Shown here: positions 10,941 to 23,938 of the stretch, one piece after another | Layout of the letters: each line of letters begins with the position of its first letter | How positions within the stretch are numbered: position 1 is the first letter of the stretch | Assembly: GCA_018292915.2 (NCBI GenBank) | Contig: JACVVK020000168.1 | Span: forward strand, 964,501 to 1,028,500 | Source: Batillaria attramentaria | Lineage: Eukaryota > Mollusca > Gastropoda > Batillariidae | Length of the DNA: 64,000 nucleotides | Direction of reading: 5' to 3' | The notes under the pieces: model-generated | What the model was told of the DNA's origin: nothing | Databases searched by the model: none | What the model saw: the letters and a program-made list of their open reading frames with translations, nothing else | Translations under genes and position numbers: made by a program

Positions 10941-12308
10941 CGCGAGCGGTCGAACATTCAAATTCTACGACTGTTGTTGCAGGCCGAAGGACACAAATAC
11001 ACAGGGCCTCAAAATGCCTATATATTCCCTATTAGCCTCAGGCATCATAGTCACCCCTAAAAATGCTTCAATCTAGAAACAATTACTACCATGAACAGAC
11101 CATTCAAAGGCACGCACCTGACAGGAGTAAAAAAAAAAGAAAGAAAATTGAATGTCTCCTTTCCGCTCAGGCCTCACTGGAGTAATGCACGTCTATTTTC
11201 TCTTTAGGCCAGAGAACCAGTTTACACAAATCCGCTTGCCTTATTTGTGGTCGACCTCTGTGCAAAATGTCCCAGCTTCGTTGGCAGCTTGCCTCTTTTT
11301 GCGACCGCCTGGCATGCGCCTTGACGTACATAACACTAAAATCACGAAAATCACGCTTTTTCATGACAACAGAAACCACTACAGACTAGCACACTCGCCA
11401 AACACGGGTACCTCAAATAAACACTAAACATGACCCCACGGTTAATTTGTGTCCTTACGCCTGTGGACAAATGAAATACTGCCTAAATGCTTACGCGTGT
11501 TTGAAAGTTCATATCAGCGTAGCATATATAAATACAGACACTTCCTTGTGCATTGCGTGCGGCTGGTGCCGTTTGTTATATTCATAGTTGCTGATGAGGA
11601 AGACGAGAGGCGGCATCAGTACGTGTGTTACGAGCTGAGTGATAATGGCGTATGGATGTCGACGTACAAATGTATTCGTTTTCATCTTTGGATTGTCGAC
11701 TATTGGTGCCACTGCATACACAAGTGCACCTGAATCACGTGAGTGACACTGTCTACATTGCAAAACAATGTTTCTGCCAGGTAGTGTTAAAAGCATTGTA
11801 TTTATCGTATGGTTCGGTCGCTAACTGCACCAAAACTACACAAAACGTAGGTCGTTAGTTCTTATCCGTTTCTAGGTTCAAACCGGAAAATTCGAGTTTG
11901 CAGTTTCATTATTGTAGCGAATGGTCTGTGCTGGCCGTAGTTAGATGTTCCATATCAATATACTTAAAGGGCAATATATTATATGGTTTGTATACTCACA
12001 GATCGTTCTCAGCTGTTTGCATGGTATCTATCATCACACCACAATGACAGCGTCTCTATTGCTGGCACCGAGCCAACAGAACCGTACTCGATGACGCAGC
12101 CATCACACTGAGCGCTTGAGTAGTGTAACAACAGTCGTAGGATATGAATGTTCGATCGCTTGGGCAAAGTGTAAACAACGTTGTATCGCATTAAAAGCTG
12201 TACTAATCGCCAAGATGTTTGCAGCTTACAGGCGCACTGACGAGCAAAACTATGTTCCCAACCTGGCTTAGCAAACATCGAATTAGCCCGCTTATACTGT
12301 TTCTGCAG

Positions 12309-12593
12309 ATGGTGCCAAAATCGGACAGGTTCTGTTCCTGAACTCCTCACAACAGCCTGCTGGTCTCCTGGAAGAGAATGCTGAAGTTGAAGTTGTGTGT
12401 CTCTGGGAGAACGGCATCCCGCCCGTTGAAGCCCGCCTATTGGACAGACACGGGAAAGAGTTGAAGCGCAGCAACAACGCTAGACCGCAGCTTCGCCACA
12501 AGTTCCATGCTGTGAGCTGTCAGGACGCCGGCCCCATTCGTTGCGAAGCGCCAGGGGCCACTCAAAATCAAACGGTTCCTCTACTTGTCAGAT
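12309..12593 (+). CDS. Gene 1 exon A1 (Ig domain)
   Basis: 285 bases between TTCTGCAG and GTAAGT, phase 1-1, open. The Ig pattern is visible: strand B cysteine in EVVC, tryptophan in LWENG, and QDAGPIRC, which fits the DxGxxxC signature with the second cysteine. An extra cysteine lies in AVSC. N-glycosylation sequons NSS and NQT are present. A1 differs from the other copies in having QQPAGLL after NSS. Confidence 0.75.
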
Positions 12594-13149
12594 GTAAGTT
12601 GTTGTTTTTTTGTCTTAGTTGTACTCATAATTTTGTATAATTTGTTTTATATTTTCCAGGTATTATTATTGGTTTCGTGCTGTTGTATCTTCAGGTACTG
12701 GAACGGCTGTTTCTGTCATCCCAAAACTAAAATACAATATATTAACACCATGTTGTATTTTGACGAAATAAGCAAACGATGTCATGTGATATCCGTGGTT
12801 TGACGACGTCATACAGTTTATGGTAATCTACGTGTCATGCAACTGCGCGAGAATGGAAATTATGACGCACAACGGCATTTTCAGGTCCACCTGATCTCAA
12901 GCTGCGCTACAGGACTGTGAGTGTTACCGGCCCGAGGACAGAACTAATTGTTCCTGTTCGGTCTCACACGAAGGACTTCAACAAATGTCAGCTACACAGA
13001 CGCAGCCCACCGGCAGATGAGTTTCGCTCACGCATCTCGTGTGACAACCACAGGTTAAGGTTTTGCCTTGTTTCCTGCTCCAGCTCTTAAGTCGCCCCAG
13101 TTGTATGCTTCGCAGGTCGTGGGTTGAATCCATTTAGGGATCGGAAACT

Positions 13150-13195
<46 letters not shown>

Positions 13196-13904
13196 CCTGT
13201 TCAAAAACATCACAAAAAAGTAAAACAATGACTTGTTCCAGTAATAATGTCTTTTCAATATTGTTTTAACTGTTTCTTGCCCATGTTTTTTCACTTTCCA
13301 TAAATAGTCTCCTGAAAATCTCGGTGACTCACCAGTTCATGTTTTTATTATGACTGCACTTCTCATCCTTCTCATACTGTTGAATCGCTTTCTCTGTGTT
13401 TATATAATTATGTGAACGACTCTCACTCTCCTCGTTGCCCCGTCTTTGACATCACCCTTACGTGGTGGAAAAGGACGTTAAACTCCCAAACACCCACCCA
13501 CCAGCCATTTTTTTACAACGTGGCCGCTCTTCAATAGCAGATGTTCAACAAGCAAAATTATCTCAGGCCTACATTAAGCTACAGAAATAATTTTATACCA
13601 AATACAGCTGTTTATCTGCACTTTTCAGTGTTAATATTATGGATTAGTAACTCCATATGCACACAATCACTCTTTGTACCCCCTTCTGCGGAATCGAACC
13701 CAATATGAGAAATTGTATTCATTTTCAGTGTGACGGGCACCCCGCCTGATCTGACGCTGACCGTCCGGCTGGACAATGTGACAAAAGAGGAGGAGGGAGA
13801 GTGGCGGCTGGAACTCACTAATGACGCGGGCACAGGACACGTGAACTTCAGCTTGACAGCCCAGGTCTTCGAAAATGCAGCAGAATGTACGTAATGACGA
13901 TTGG

Positions 13905-13980
<76 letters not shown>

Positions 13981-15548
13981 GTTCAGATCGCTAGTTCTTA
14001 TCCGTTGCAAGGTTCAAACCACAAAGTTCGAGTTTGCAGTTTCATTATTGTAGCGAATGGTCTGTATACTGGCCGTAGTTAGATGTTTCATACCAATATA
14101 CTTACAGGGCAATATATTATATGGTTTGTATGTTTACACATCGTTCTCAGCTGTTTTCGTGGTATATGTATCATCACACCACATGCAATGACAGCGTCTC
14201 TAATGCTGGCACTGGGCCAACAGAACCGTACTCGTTGACGCAGCCACCACACTGAGCGCTTGAGTAGTGTAACAACAGTCGTAGAATTTTGAATGTTCGA
14301 TCGCTTGCGCAAAGTGTAAACAACATAAATGTTTCCAAACATAAATTAGCTCAGCAAAAGTGGGATTAGCCCGTTTAAACTGTTTCTGCAGATGGTGCCA
14401 ACATCGGACAGGTTTTTTTCCTGAACTCCTCAATACTGCCTGCTGATCTCCTGGAAGAGAATGCTGAAGTTGAAGTTTTGTGTCTCGGGGAGAACGGCAT
14501 CCCGCCCGTTGAAGCCCGCCTATTGGACAGACACGGGAAAGAGTTGAAACGCAGCAACGACGCTAGACTGCAGCTTCGTTACAAGTTTCATGCCGTGAGC
14601 TGTCAGGACGCCGGCCCTATTCGTTGCGAAGCGCCAGGGGCCACTCAAAATCAAACGGTTCCTTTACTTGTCAGATGTAAGTGTTTTTGTTTTTTTTTGG
14701 TCTTAGGTATACTCATAATTTTGTATAATTTGTTTGTGTTATATTTTGCAGTTATTATTTTTCAGGGGCGCCGGAAGATGTTGGGGGGAGGGGGGGGGGC
14801 AGAATCTCAGAGGGGGGGGGGGGGAGGGAACGCCAGAGCCAGTGAAAGGAAGGACGTTGCCCGGAGAAAGTGAAAAGCGGGGGGGGGGGGGGGACGTCGT
14901 TCAGATGCTGCACAGACAAAAACATTTCCGAACCAGTGAGCCAGTGAAAGGAAAGGACATTGCCCGAAGAAAGTAAAAAGCGGGGGGAGGGGGGGGGGGC
15001 GTTCAGATGCTGCGCAGACAAAAACCTTTACAAAACAGAGAGCCACTGAAAGGTAGGACGTTGCCCAAACAAAGTGAAAAGCGGGGAGGGGGGGGGGATC
15101 AGATGCTGCACAAACAAAAACATTTCCGAACCAGTGAGCCAGTGAAAGGAAAGGACATTGCCCGAAGAAAGTAACAAGGAGGAACGGCCCCGTCCTACAA
15201 AGTTGTTTCTCCAAACTTCATTTTATTTTGTCTTTGTTGTTATTGTTGCCGGTTCTCCCCTCTCCAAGTTCTACCAATGACACTAGATCCTCTACGACCT
15301 CGACCGATTAGCCACGTGACTGGGGGTGGGGCCGGGTGGGGGAAGAAGGGAAGGAGAGAGAGAGAGGCAGAGAGAGAGGGTGGGTTTGTTTAGGAGTTTA
15401 ACGTCCTTTTCCCCCACATAAGGGTGATATCAAAGACGGGGCAACGAGAAAAAGGCCAGCACAAATATTTGGCCCCAGCGGCCAGGATTCGAACTCTCGG
15501 CCCAAGCATTGAAAGTCCAACGCTCTACCATTCGGCCACCCTGGCTCC

Positions 15549-15596
<48 letters not shown>

Positions 15597-16244
15597 GTCA
15601 GTTCCGTGATCTAAACATTTGACGTCAGCCTCAGGCAGGTCGTCATACAGAGAGAGAGAGAGAGAGATGACGTCAATTCCGTGAAGTAAACTTTCGACGT
15701 CAGCCTCTAGCACTGAGATTGTCTGAGGATGCTTGTTCATGTCTTGTGATTTCCCTGTTGGCTTTGTGACTTCTCCGACTGAATTATTTTTCACATGAAA
15801 TCTGGAAGATCTAGAGGGCTGATGAAATGTCGGAAGCAGTGGCGATACTTGCAGATTTTGTCTGTGAACCAAACATTTGACGTCAGCCTCACGCGCGCTG
15901 CTCGTCTGACAGATGATACTTCTACATATCTTGTGATTTCCTTGTTGCTTTTGTGACTTCCGTGACTGAATTAATTTTGACATAAAATCTGGAAGATCTA
16001 GACAGCTGATGAAACGTGGACTTAAGTGCCTTGGTTTGTACTTACGAAATTGCAAAATTGGAACTTTTTTGACCGGCGCTTCTCGCAGAAACCTGAAAAA
16101 TGTGTTTATCTAAAAGCTCTGCTATTCTTTTTTTTTATTCCTGTTTTTGGGATTTTTTACAAATGATGACATATTGACAGTAATAATGGTACACGGGACA
16201 CATTGACATTAATACTGATACAGTGTATGTACAAGAACTGGTCT

Positions 16245-16299
<55 letters not shown>

Positions 16300-19200
16300 T
16301 ACATTACATGCATCTCTTAAGTAAGTCTTAAGTGTATACACATACTTCTTTTATATTACACAGTCACTGTATAAGTTTTTCGTATGGGAGCCAAAGTAGC
16401 AGGAATTTCTGCATTTCATCGACAGTAGTGCATCTGTATCTCTCAATCCAGTATCTCTGTTTGCATAACTGACTAAAGATATTTATATCTGGTCTTACTC
16501 CCTTAAGTCTGCATGTATAAATATGGTACTTGGCAAGTAAAATCAACAAATCTATCACACTATCTGATCTAAATTTCCTTGCTACGCCAAAGATAACAAA
16601 AGTTTCAGTCAGGGATAATGTTGCACAGTTATCACAGTTTCTATTAAGCCATCCCTGCACTGAGTTCAAGAATGACTGAACAAGGGGACAGCCCCAAAAT
16701 AAATGTGTTAACGTTTCCTCCTCCACCCCACAGAATGTACAAGTTGCAGATTCTGATAACTTTTTCAGGTATAAAAGTCTCTTTGTAGGAAGTAAACGGT
16801 GTATAAGTCTAAACTGGAACCATCTCATCTTAGGGTCAAGGGTAGTTTTTATATGTTTACAAAAAATCAGTTTCCATGGTGGTAGATCAGTGAACTGCTG
16901 TGACCATTTAAATGTACAAACAGGAGCGGAATCGGGTTCTACAAGAGCAGAATAGATAACCTTTGGTTCTCCATACAAGATCAAATTCCACACTTTGCAA
17001 ACATTTACTATACAATCACCACTTTTCTCAAACCCTCTTTGCCGCCTGTATTCTTTAACAGCACTAATAATACCTGTGTAGACGAGGAAGTTTGTATGTA
17101 CTAGGGGATATTTTTGACAAAACTGCTCATACTCTAAAAATTCCCCCGTGGAATCCATCAGATGCCCAATAGCAAAAATTCCATTGTCTCTCCAATTTTG
17201 TACATAGATAACCCTTCTACCTCGTTTGACATAAAGGTTATAGAACAGACAATCAGATACAAATTCACTATACCGTTCTGGCACACACTTATAACTAAAG
17301 TGTTTATAATGTCTAACAACATCTGACCAAAACTTATTTCTACACCGGTTCATCACAATGTTAGCATACTCACTACCATACTGTCTTAGATTTCCAAATT
17401 CTGGGCATAGAGAAAACAATAAAGCTTTGACTGGAGAGTCCTTACAAAATATTCTACGCAACCAACTTATCTTCACTGATGCTAAAAAATAATGGACATT
17501 CAGCATTTTCAGACCTCCTTTCTCATATGTTGCACAAACAACTCTTCTGTTTACTTTTGCCATCTTTTTATCCCACAAAAATGCAAACAAACATTTATCA
17601 AGTTCACTCATAAACTGAGCAGGGGGATCTGGGAGATTGGTAAATAAGTGTACAAGTTTTGATACTACAAGAGTCTTAATGACGGTTATTTTTCCAAAGG
17701 GGGTAAGTTGCCTTTTAGACCAGACTGTGAGAATGCATTGTATTTCAGCAAGTTTATTTTCATAATTAATCCGTGTAATTCTATCTATATCCGTGCTGAA
17801 TATTATCCCAAGGACTTTAAAGGTCCCAGGATTCCAAATAAAGTTGGCATCACGCATGTACTTTACTTCAGAATTTCTTCTTGGCCCTAACCAGACCACT
17901 TGTGTTTTGTCGTGATTGATTTTCAGTCCTGATATAGAAGCAAAATATCTGAGACATCGTATGCTCTCAGTGAAAGATTTTTCACTACCATCGAGGAAGA
18001 TAGATGTGTCATCTGCGAATTGAGACAATAGTATTTCAAGGTCGTTAACCCTTAAACCTTTAATTTCTGTATTGTTACGCATACTTGAAGACATGATTTC
18101 CGCACAAATTAAGTAAATGTAGGGCGAACATGGATCGCCTTGTCTGCATCCCCTTTTCACCTTAAACCAACTAGAATACTGACCGTTTACAGAAACACAT
18201 GCCGTTATATTGTTGTAAAAGGTTTTTTATCCATGTAATCATGTCCGGACCGAAGTTAAAGAAGCGAAAACACTTCTCAATAAATGACCACGCTACACTA
18301 TCGAACGCTTTTTCTATATCAACTAGCAGAAGCAGCCCTGGAATTTTGTTTATGTGTGTGTGTACAAGTACATCATATAACAACCTAATGTTTTCCCCGA
18401 TATATCTTCCCTTTAGGAAACCTTTTTGATCACTGTGAATAATAGTGGGTAATACACGTTTAAGACGTTCTGATATACAAGCAGAAGCCAGCTTATAAAC
18501 AGTGTTCAGAAGTGTAATGGGCCTCCAATTCTTGAGGTACCTCTTATCCTTGCCCTCTTTTGGTATACAGGTTATAATTCCCTGACGTTGGGTGACTGAC
18601 ATCTGAACACAAGAGAACCCATAATTAATAGACCGGACAACAAAAGAACCGAGATCAAGCCAGAAAAACTTAAAAAAATTCCGCACTATATCCATCAGAT
18701 CCTGGACTTTTATTGTTTTTCATGCGCTTCAAGGCTGACAAAGCTTCTTTATTACTAATTAGACCTTCAATCGATTCACTATGTTCTTGAGATAGACCTG
18801 GTGCTTCCACAGTAGCATCTAAATCCACATCTAGCACCTCTGACTCCCTTGAAGCATAAAGTTGCTCGTAAAAACTTTGTGTTTCATTCATAACATCTGT
18901 CTGAGAATAGATAACAGTTTCCTGGTCATCATTTACTAAAAGATTCATTGACTTTTTAACAAAATTTCTTTTTTCTAAACTACAAAAGTACCTTGTTGCT
19001 CGCTCACCCTCCTGTATCCATTTTGCCCGTGATCTAATAATCATTCCATCTGTTTTCTTTCTCCTGATATCCATAAGTTCTTGTTGTTTTCTTTCGAGTA
19101 ACACTATGTTATTATCAGTAAGATTGTTCTCTAACAAAGCAATCTCATTAGCTAGAGCTGCCTCTTTCTGTTGTTGCATCTTCTTTTTGTAGCTAGCATA

Positions 19201-21381
19201 GGATATTGTACGACCTCTAACCTCTAACAGGATCATTTCCAAAAATAACTGATCATTAATAGTAAACTGGATGTCATCATTATTAATCTTGTCAATGTTT
19301 TCCATATCATAAAGTAGGATACCGTACTGCTTCTTAAGTTCAAGTATTACATTCTTAACCATACCAACATACTCCTTGTCTTTCAACAGAGAGTTGTTAA
19401 ATTTCCAGTATACTCTAGGTCTATATGGATGACTATTACCAATTGTAAATGAAACAAGAGAGTGGTCGGTACGATAACCAGCTTCTATTTTACAACTGCT
19501 TATGTCTGACATCAAAGATTCAGACACAAGAAAGTAGTCCAGCCTACCTTTTATGTTGGTGTTGAACCTACGCCAAGTATACTGGCGTTTTTGTGGATGT
19601 ACCTGTCTCCAGATATCTACCAAGCTATACATCTCCATCATATCATGAACAGTTTTCATCGCCCGAGGACGATTTATGTTTCTGTACCGAAAGGTATCTT
19701 TACTAGGATCTACAACAACGTTCCAGTCACCTCCAATTACAATATAGTCGTTATCTAATTTATCTATTTCTTCTTCAATACCTTCAAAAAAGGCAGGCGA
19801 GTCACGGTCACTCGGACCATATAGGTTAATTAAAGTCATACGCTTATCAGCGCATTCAATATCAATCACAATATATGCTCCATCAACACCCTTAATTACA
19901 TTGTGCAATTTATACTCAAAATTATTATTAAACATTATAGCCACACCTTTACTGTTAGTACTAATGCCATTCACGATACAATTGAAACCCCACACTGATC
20001 GTACAATATTTTCATCTGATGACTTCCAGTGTGTTTCCTGTAAAAAGTATATATTGGCTTTTTGTTGTCTTAAGTAATCAAACACATCTTTTGTTTTTTG
20101 AAATTGACCAAGACCATAAATTTTATATTGAGAGTACAGATCTTGAGTGGATCATGTAACACCATGATCAGGGAATGTACTATAGTCAATAACTACTGAC
20201 CAAAGGGATGGCACCCATCCATGTTCCAACCCCTCAGTGAAACAGCTGGGGGTGGAACAAAGTAAACAGGTAGTGATACACAAGAAACAGTCACCTCCGA
20301 GATGCAGCAAGTACATGTACATATATATGGGGATAAAAAAACAAAACAAAAAAAAAACAGACCACTTACTACAACAGTCAACAAACAAAAACACAGACAA
20401 AAAACATAAAAAGAAACAAAAAGGATATTCATGGTAAACAAACCGCTCGATACGGTGCCGAGTAAAAACCTCTGCTGATTAGGTCCTATTTGCCTAACCA
20501 ACCAAAACTTTGAATGGAGCAATTAGCATATCGTTTGTTTGAAACTATTAAGTTAGTTATTCAAAGGCTTTTGGGAAAAAAAAAAGAAAAAAAAAGTAGA
20601 CTGCGGTGTATGTATTGTAGGTGTGCATACGCGCATGCCTGTGCATGCACGTGTGTGCGCAATATGTAAGTCTGCGATAGTGTGTGCAAACGTGGCTAAC
20701 ATTGATGATGACTATGTATTTTACTGCAACCCACAGTCAATTACTTAATTTGACAATGTACACACATGGTAAACATGTGCAAGGAAAACAACAACAACAA
20801 AAAACATAGGGCTACTATGCAACTCAACAAAAGGGAGAAAAACAAAAAGGATGAGCCGTGAAAAGGTCAAGCCGACAAACAAAATGCATAGGCTATCAGG
20901 GCTTATCATATTTTAACATCATGTAGAAACCTACTATTGAAGCATTCAAGTTAAGTAAACCAACTATATGATGTAGTTTTGGTAACCACGACTTCAAAAC
21001 ATCCTTATTTATCTGACATTTGTCCTGTTTTGCACATACACACACACAAGCAACATACACATACACACGCACATGTATACACATGTATATATACACTCAT
21101 ACTGTATACGCATGCATACACACATACACACACACACACACACACACTCCCCCACACACACTACCACAGGCCACAAAATGAGGTAGCCAGAAAACCAAAC
21201 AAATTATGATCCATTACTGTCTACACAGCGTTCGCAGATTTGCAAGCAACCAAGCAAACAAGACAAAATTAAACAAAGCAAAAAACAACAACAAGAATCA
21301 GCAAAAGGAAAACACTCAGTACAAGACTTGAGCAACTTCTATTATTCTCTGAAAGGGGATCCCACATGCAGCCTGGCAAGA

Positions 21382-21412
<31 letters not shown>

Positions 21413-23888
21413 AGGCGTCGCCCTGAAGGCGAGACAGATAAAGGGACAAAACCCCTCCGGCCATGTAGGAAAGCCTAGAGTCCAACATGGTTCCCTTCAG
21501 TCAAAGTGATAACGAGGCAGGACTCAAACCTAGAGAAACGAAACAGAAAAAAAACAAATGGGAAGACTCTTGAAAGAGCAAAACACGTCTTAATGTATGT
21601 GGGATGGGAGGGGGAGGGGAATGTGATGCAGGCGCCATACTTCCTATGGACGTACCTTTTACAGTAACCCCGGCTATTGAGACATCAAGGTAATCCATTC
21701 TGCCACATGACTTGTATGGTACGCGGCTGCAGCCGCCGAAACACCTTGCACTGCGTCAAGTGGCATTGCGTCGGCAGCATACATTCTGACAACACTGTAC
21801 ACCCCTCCTGGATAGTGTGTAGCAAACAGCACATTGCCTTAGAGTCGTCAAACATCACTAGTCCTTCAGAATGCTTATCAGTCTACAGCTACGTAGATGA
21901 CATTCATCACTGACAGTGATCTGCACAGGTGACAAAAGGAAGTTGACCGCACGTGACCCCGTGACCCCCCAGCGCACATGCGCCGCCGGAGGTCAAAAAC
22001 CAAAACAATAACAATACCACGTGTCTGCCGGTGAGCGTCGGCAGGAAGGACAGTAAATGCAAAGACAACAAAAGCAGCCAATAAAAATTTACAAAAAAGG
22101 AGAAAACATATGTACAAAGGAGATATTACGTCTATGCACTGTAAAGTTCACAGATTGTGATAGAATTTTGCACTTTCACATCAGTTATGATTTCATGTGC
22201 TTGCTGAAGAAAGCGTCCAAGTCAGTGTCTATGTGCACACGAAGCTTCTTTCCGTTTTTCAGCAATGCAATAATCTTACCGTTTGACGGCCACGCAGTGC
22301 TGGTTGCGGAATGCTCCTGGGCGCTCTGCAGAAGTTTAAAGTTCTTGTACGTCAGGTCCTCTGTGATCACGATGCCTGATCCTGCCAGGGTTCTCCTGTT
22401 TTTAACGATAAGATCTCTAACCCTCCGACTTGTGAACTGGATAATGATGGCTCGTGGTTTGTCCTTCCTTCTCCCTGCTGCTTCTCCTGAGCCTCTTGAC
22501 TCTTCTCTGGGTTGCGGGGCTGGAGTTCTGTGTGCCACCTGGATATCCTCTTCTTTGGCTGGCACTTTCAGCTTCTCGTTGAAGATCTTTAGACTCTGTT
22601 TTACACAGTCTTCGTCTGGGGTCTCCTTTACACCAAACACCCGAAGATTCCATCGTCTGGAGTACTGTTCAGTATCATTTTGATTTTTCTCATTTGTTCG
22701 TTTCATCGCCAGCAACTGTTGTTTCAATTGAGAGTTCTCCGTCTTTACTTTCTCCACTTCTGTTCGAATCTCTTCCCTCTCCATTTCTAGCACAGTGATT
22801 TTGTCCTCAAGTTTCTCAAGTCTTTGTGAGAACAGTGTTGTCAGCGCTGCTAGATCATCTTTTGTGGCCAGTTCTCCTAGTTTCTGTTTGATTTCCTCAA
22901 GGGCTGACTGCGTGGTGGTCCCCATTTCCTCCTCTTCTTCCTCCAGGATCGTGTGATCGCCTTCGTCTTCTCCCTCACCAGGTCGCTTTTTCTTAGCTGA
23001 TGGTTTGGTTGCAGATTTTTGTATCTGCCTGTCCGGACTACAGTCGCTGGAAGATGTTGATGAGGTTTTTCTTTTCGGCCTTTGAAAGTAGTTTAGAATG
23101 TTCGTACTCATACTACTGTATCACACTCGCTGCTCCGTCTCGCCGTACACAGTACACACTGAGTTCAGTCCGTGCTTCTCTGGCAAGTCTCATGTAAACA
23201 GCATGTACAACAGCACGCTCTGAGCACACTCCCAACACGAATGAACTCGGACCATTTTATGATCGCATATAAGTCGTACGGCTTCCAAACTTCATAAAAA
23301 CGTACACGGCCCGATGGTGGATGCGCTGATCTACATGGCGAGGTGTTTGTCTCTCTGTAACGTCGGTAATTAGCCCGTAATTGGCTAAATTACGAGAGCG
23401 TCAAAAAAACCCAACCGACCGGCGCTCGTGAGCAGTGTTCACCCCGCTCTGCTATTCTTAATACTAAAGCTATAATAGTGCAGCAGTTGATGTCATATGT
23501 GCAGTTGGCACAAGTGACAAAAATACCGGAATGATGAGTAATTTGAAGGAGTCTTTTCATAGATATTTGGCCTTATATGCAAACCACCCCTACCTCGGAA
23601 ATATTTTTCTTACACAAAACCTGTCAGAGCTACATAGCTGTGCTACGAAAACAGGCAGTATAATTGGATGATCTCCCCAATTTCAGAAAATGAAGCCATT
23701 TGAACATTTTTTTTTTTCGAAAAAATTCGTAGCATGACCGATTTTTTTAAATCGGCGATAACTCTTTTGAAAATGCAGTAGGCTAAAAATCGTGAAAAAT
23801 AGGTCTGGAGAAGGTGAATTCCCATTTTATCTCAAAGTAAAAAGGCCTCCAACGAGGTGGTTTAGGAGATAGCCATCATTACATCCGT

Positions 23889-23938
<50 letters not shown>

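Larger units (their letters stand above)
7928..12308 (+). repeat. Upstream segment of tandem duplication, copy 1
   Basis: Sequence here matches 36523-46228 closely and in the same order, apart from insertions: a 1-kb pogo-like element here, and a 6.2-kb LINE plus extra minisatellite units in the other copy. Each segment leads into exon A of a receptor gene, so it should include the promoter and first exons. I found no convincing signal-peptide exon ending in phase 1. Confidence 0.75.
16130..23445 (-). mobile_element. Full-length L1-like LINE
   Basis: Bounded by a perfect 14-bp target duplication GCTCTGCTATTCTT (16116-16129 and 23446-23459). The uninterrupted site is seen at about 2095-2110. 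On the minus strand the order is 5'UTR (about 330 bases), ORF1, a spacer of about 2 kb, ORF2, then a 3'UTR with a CA repeat (16244-16297) and an A-rich end. The reverse transcriptase and ORF1 style place it in the L1/Tx1 group. Confidence 0.88.
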
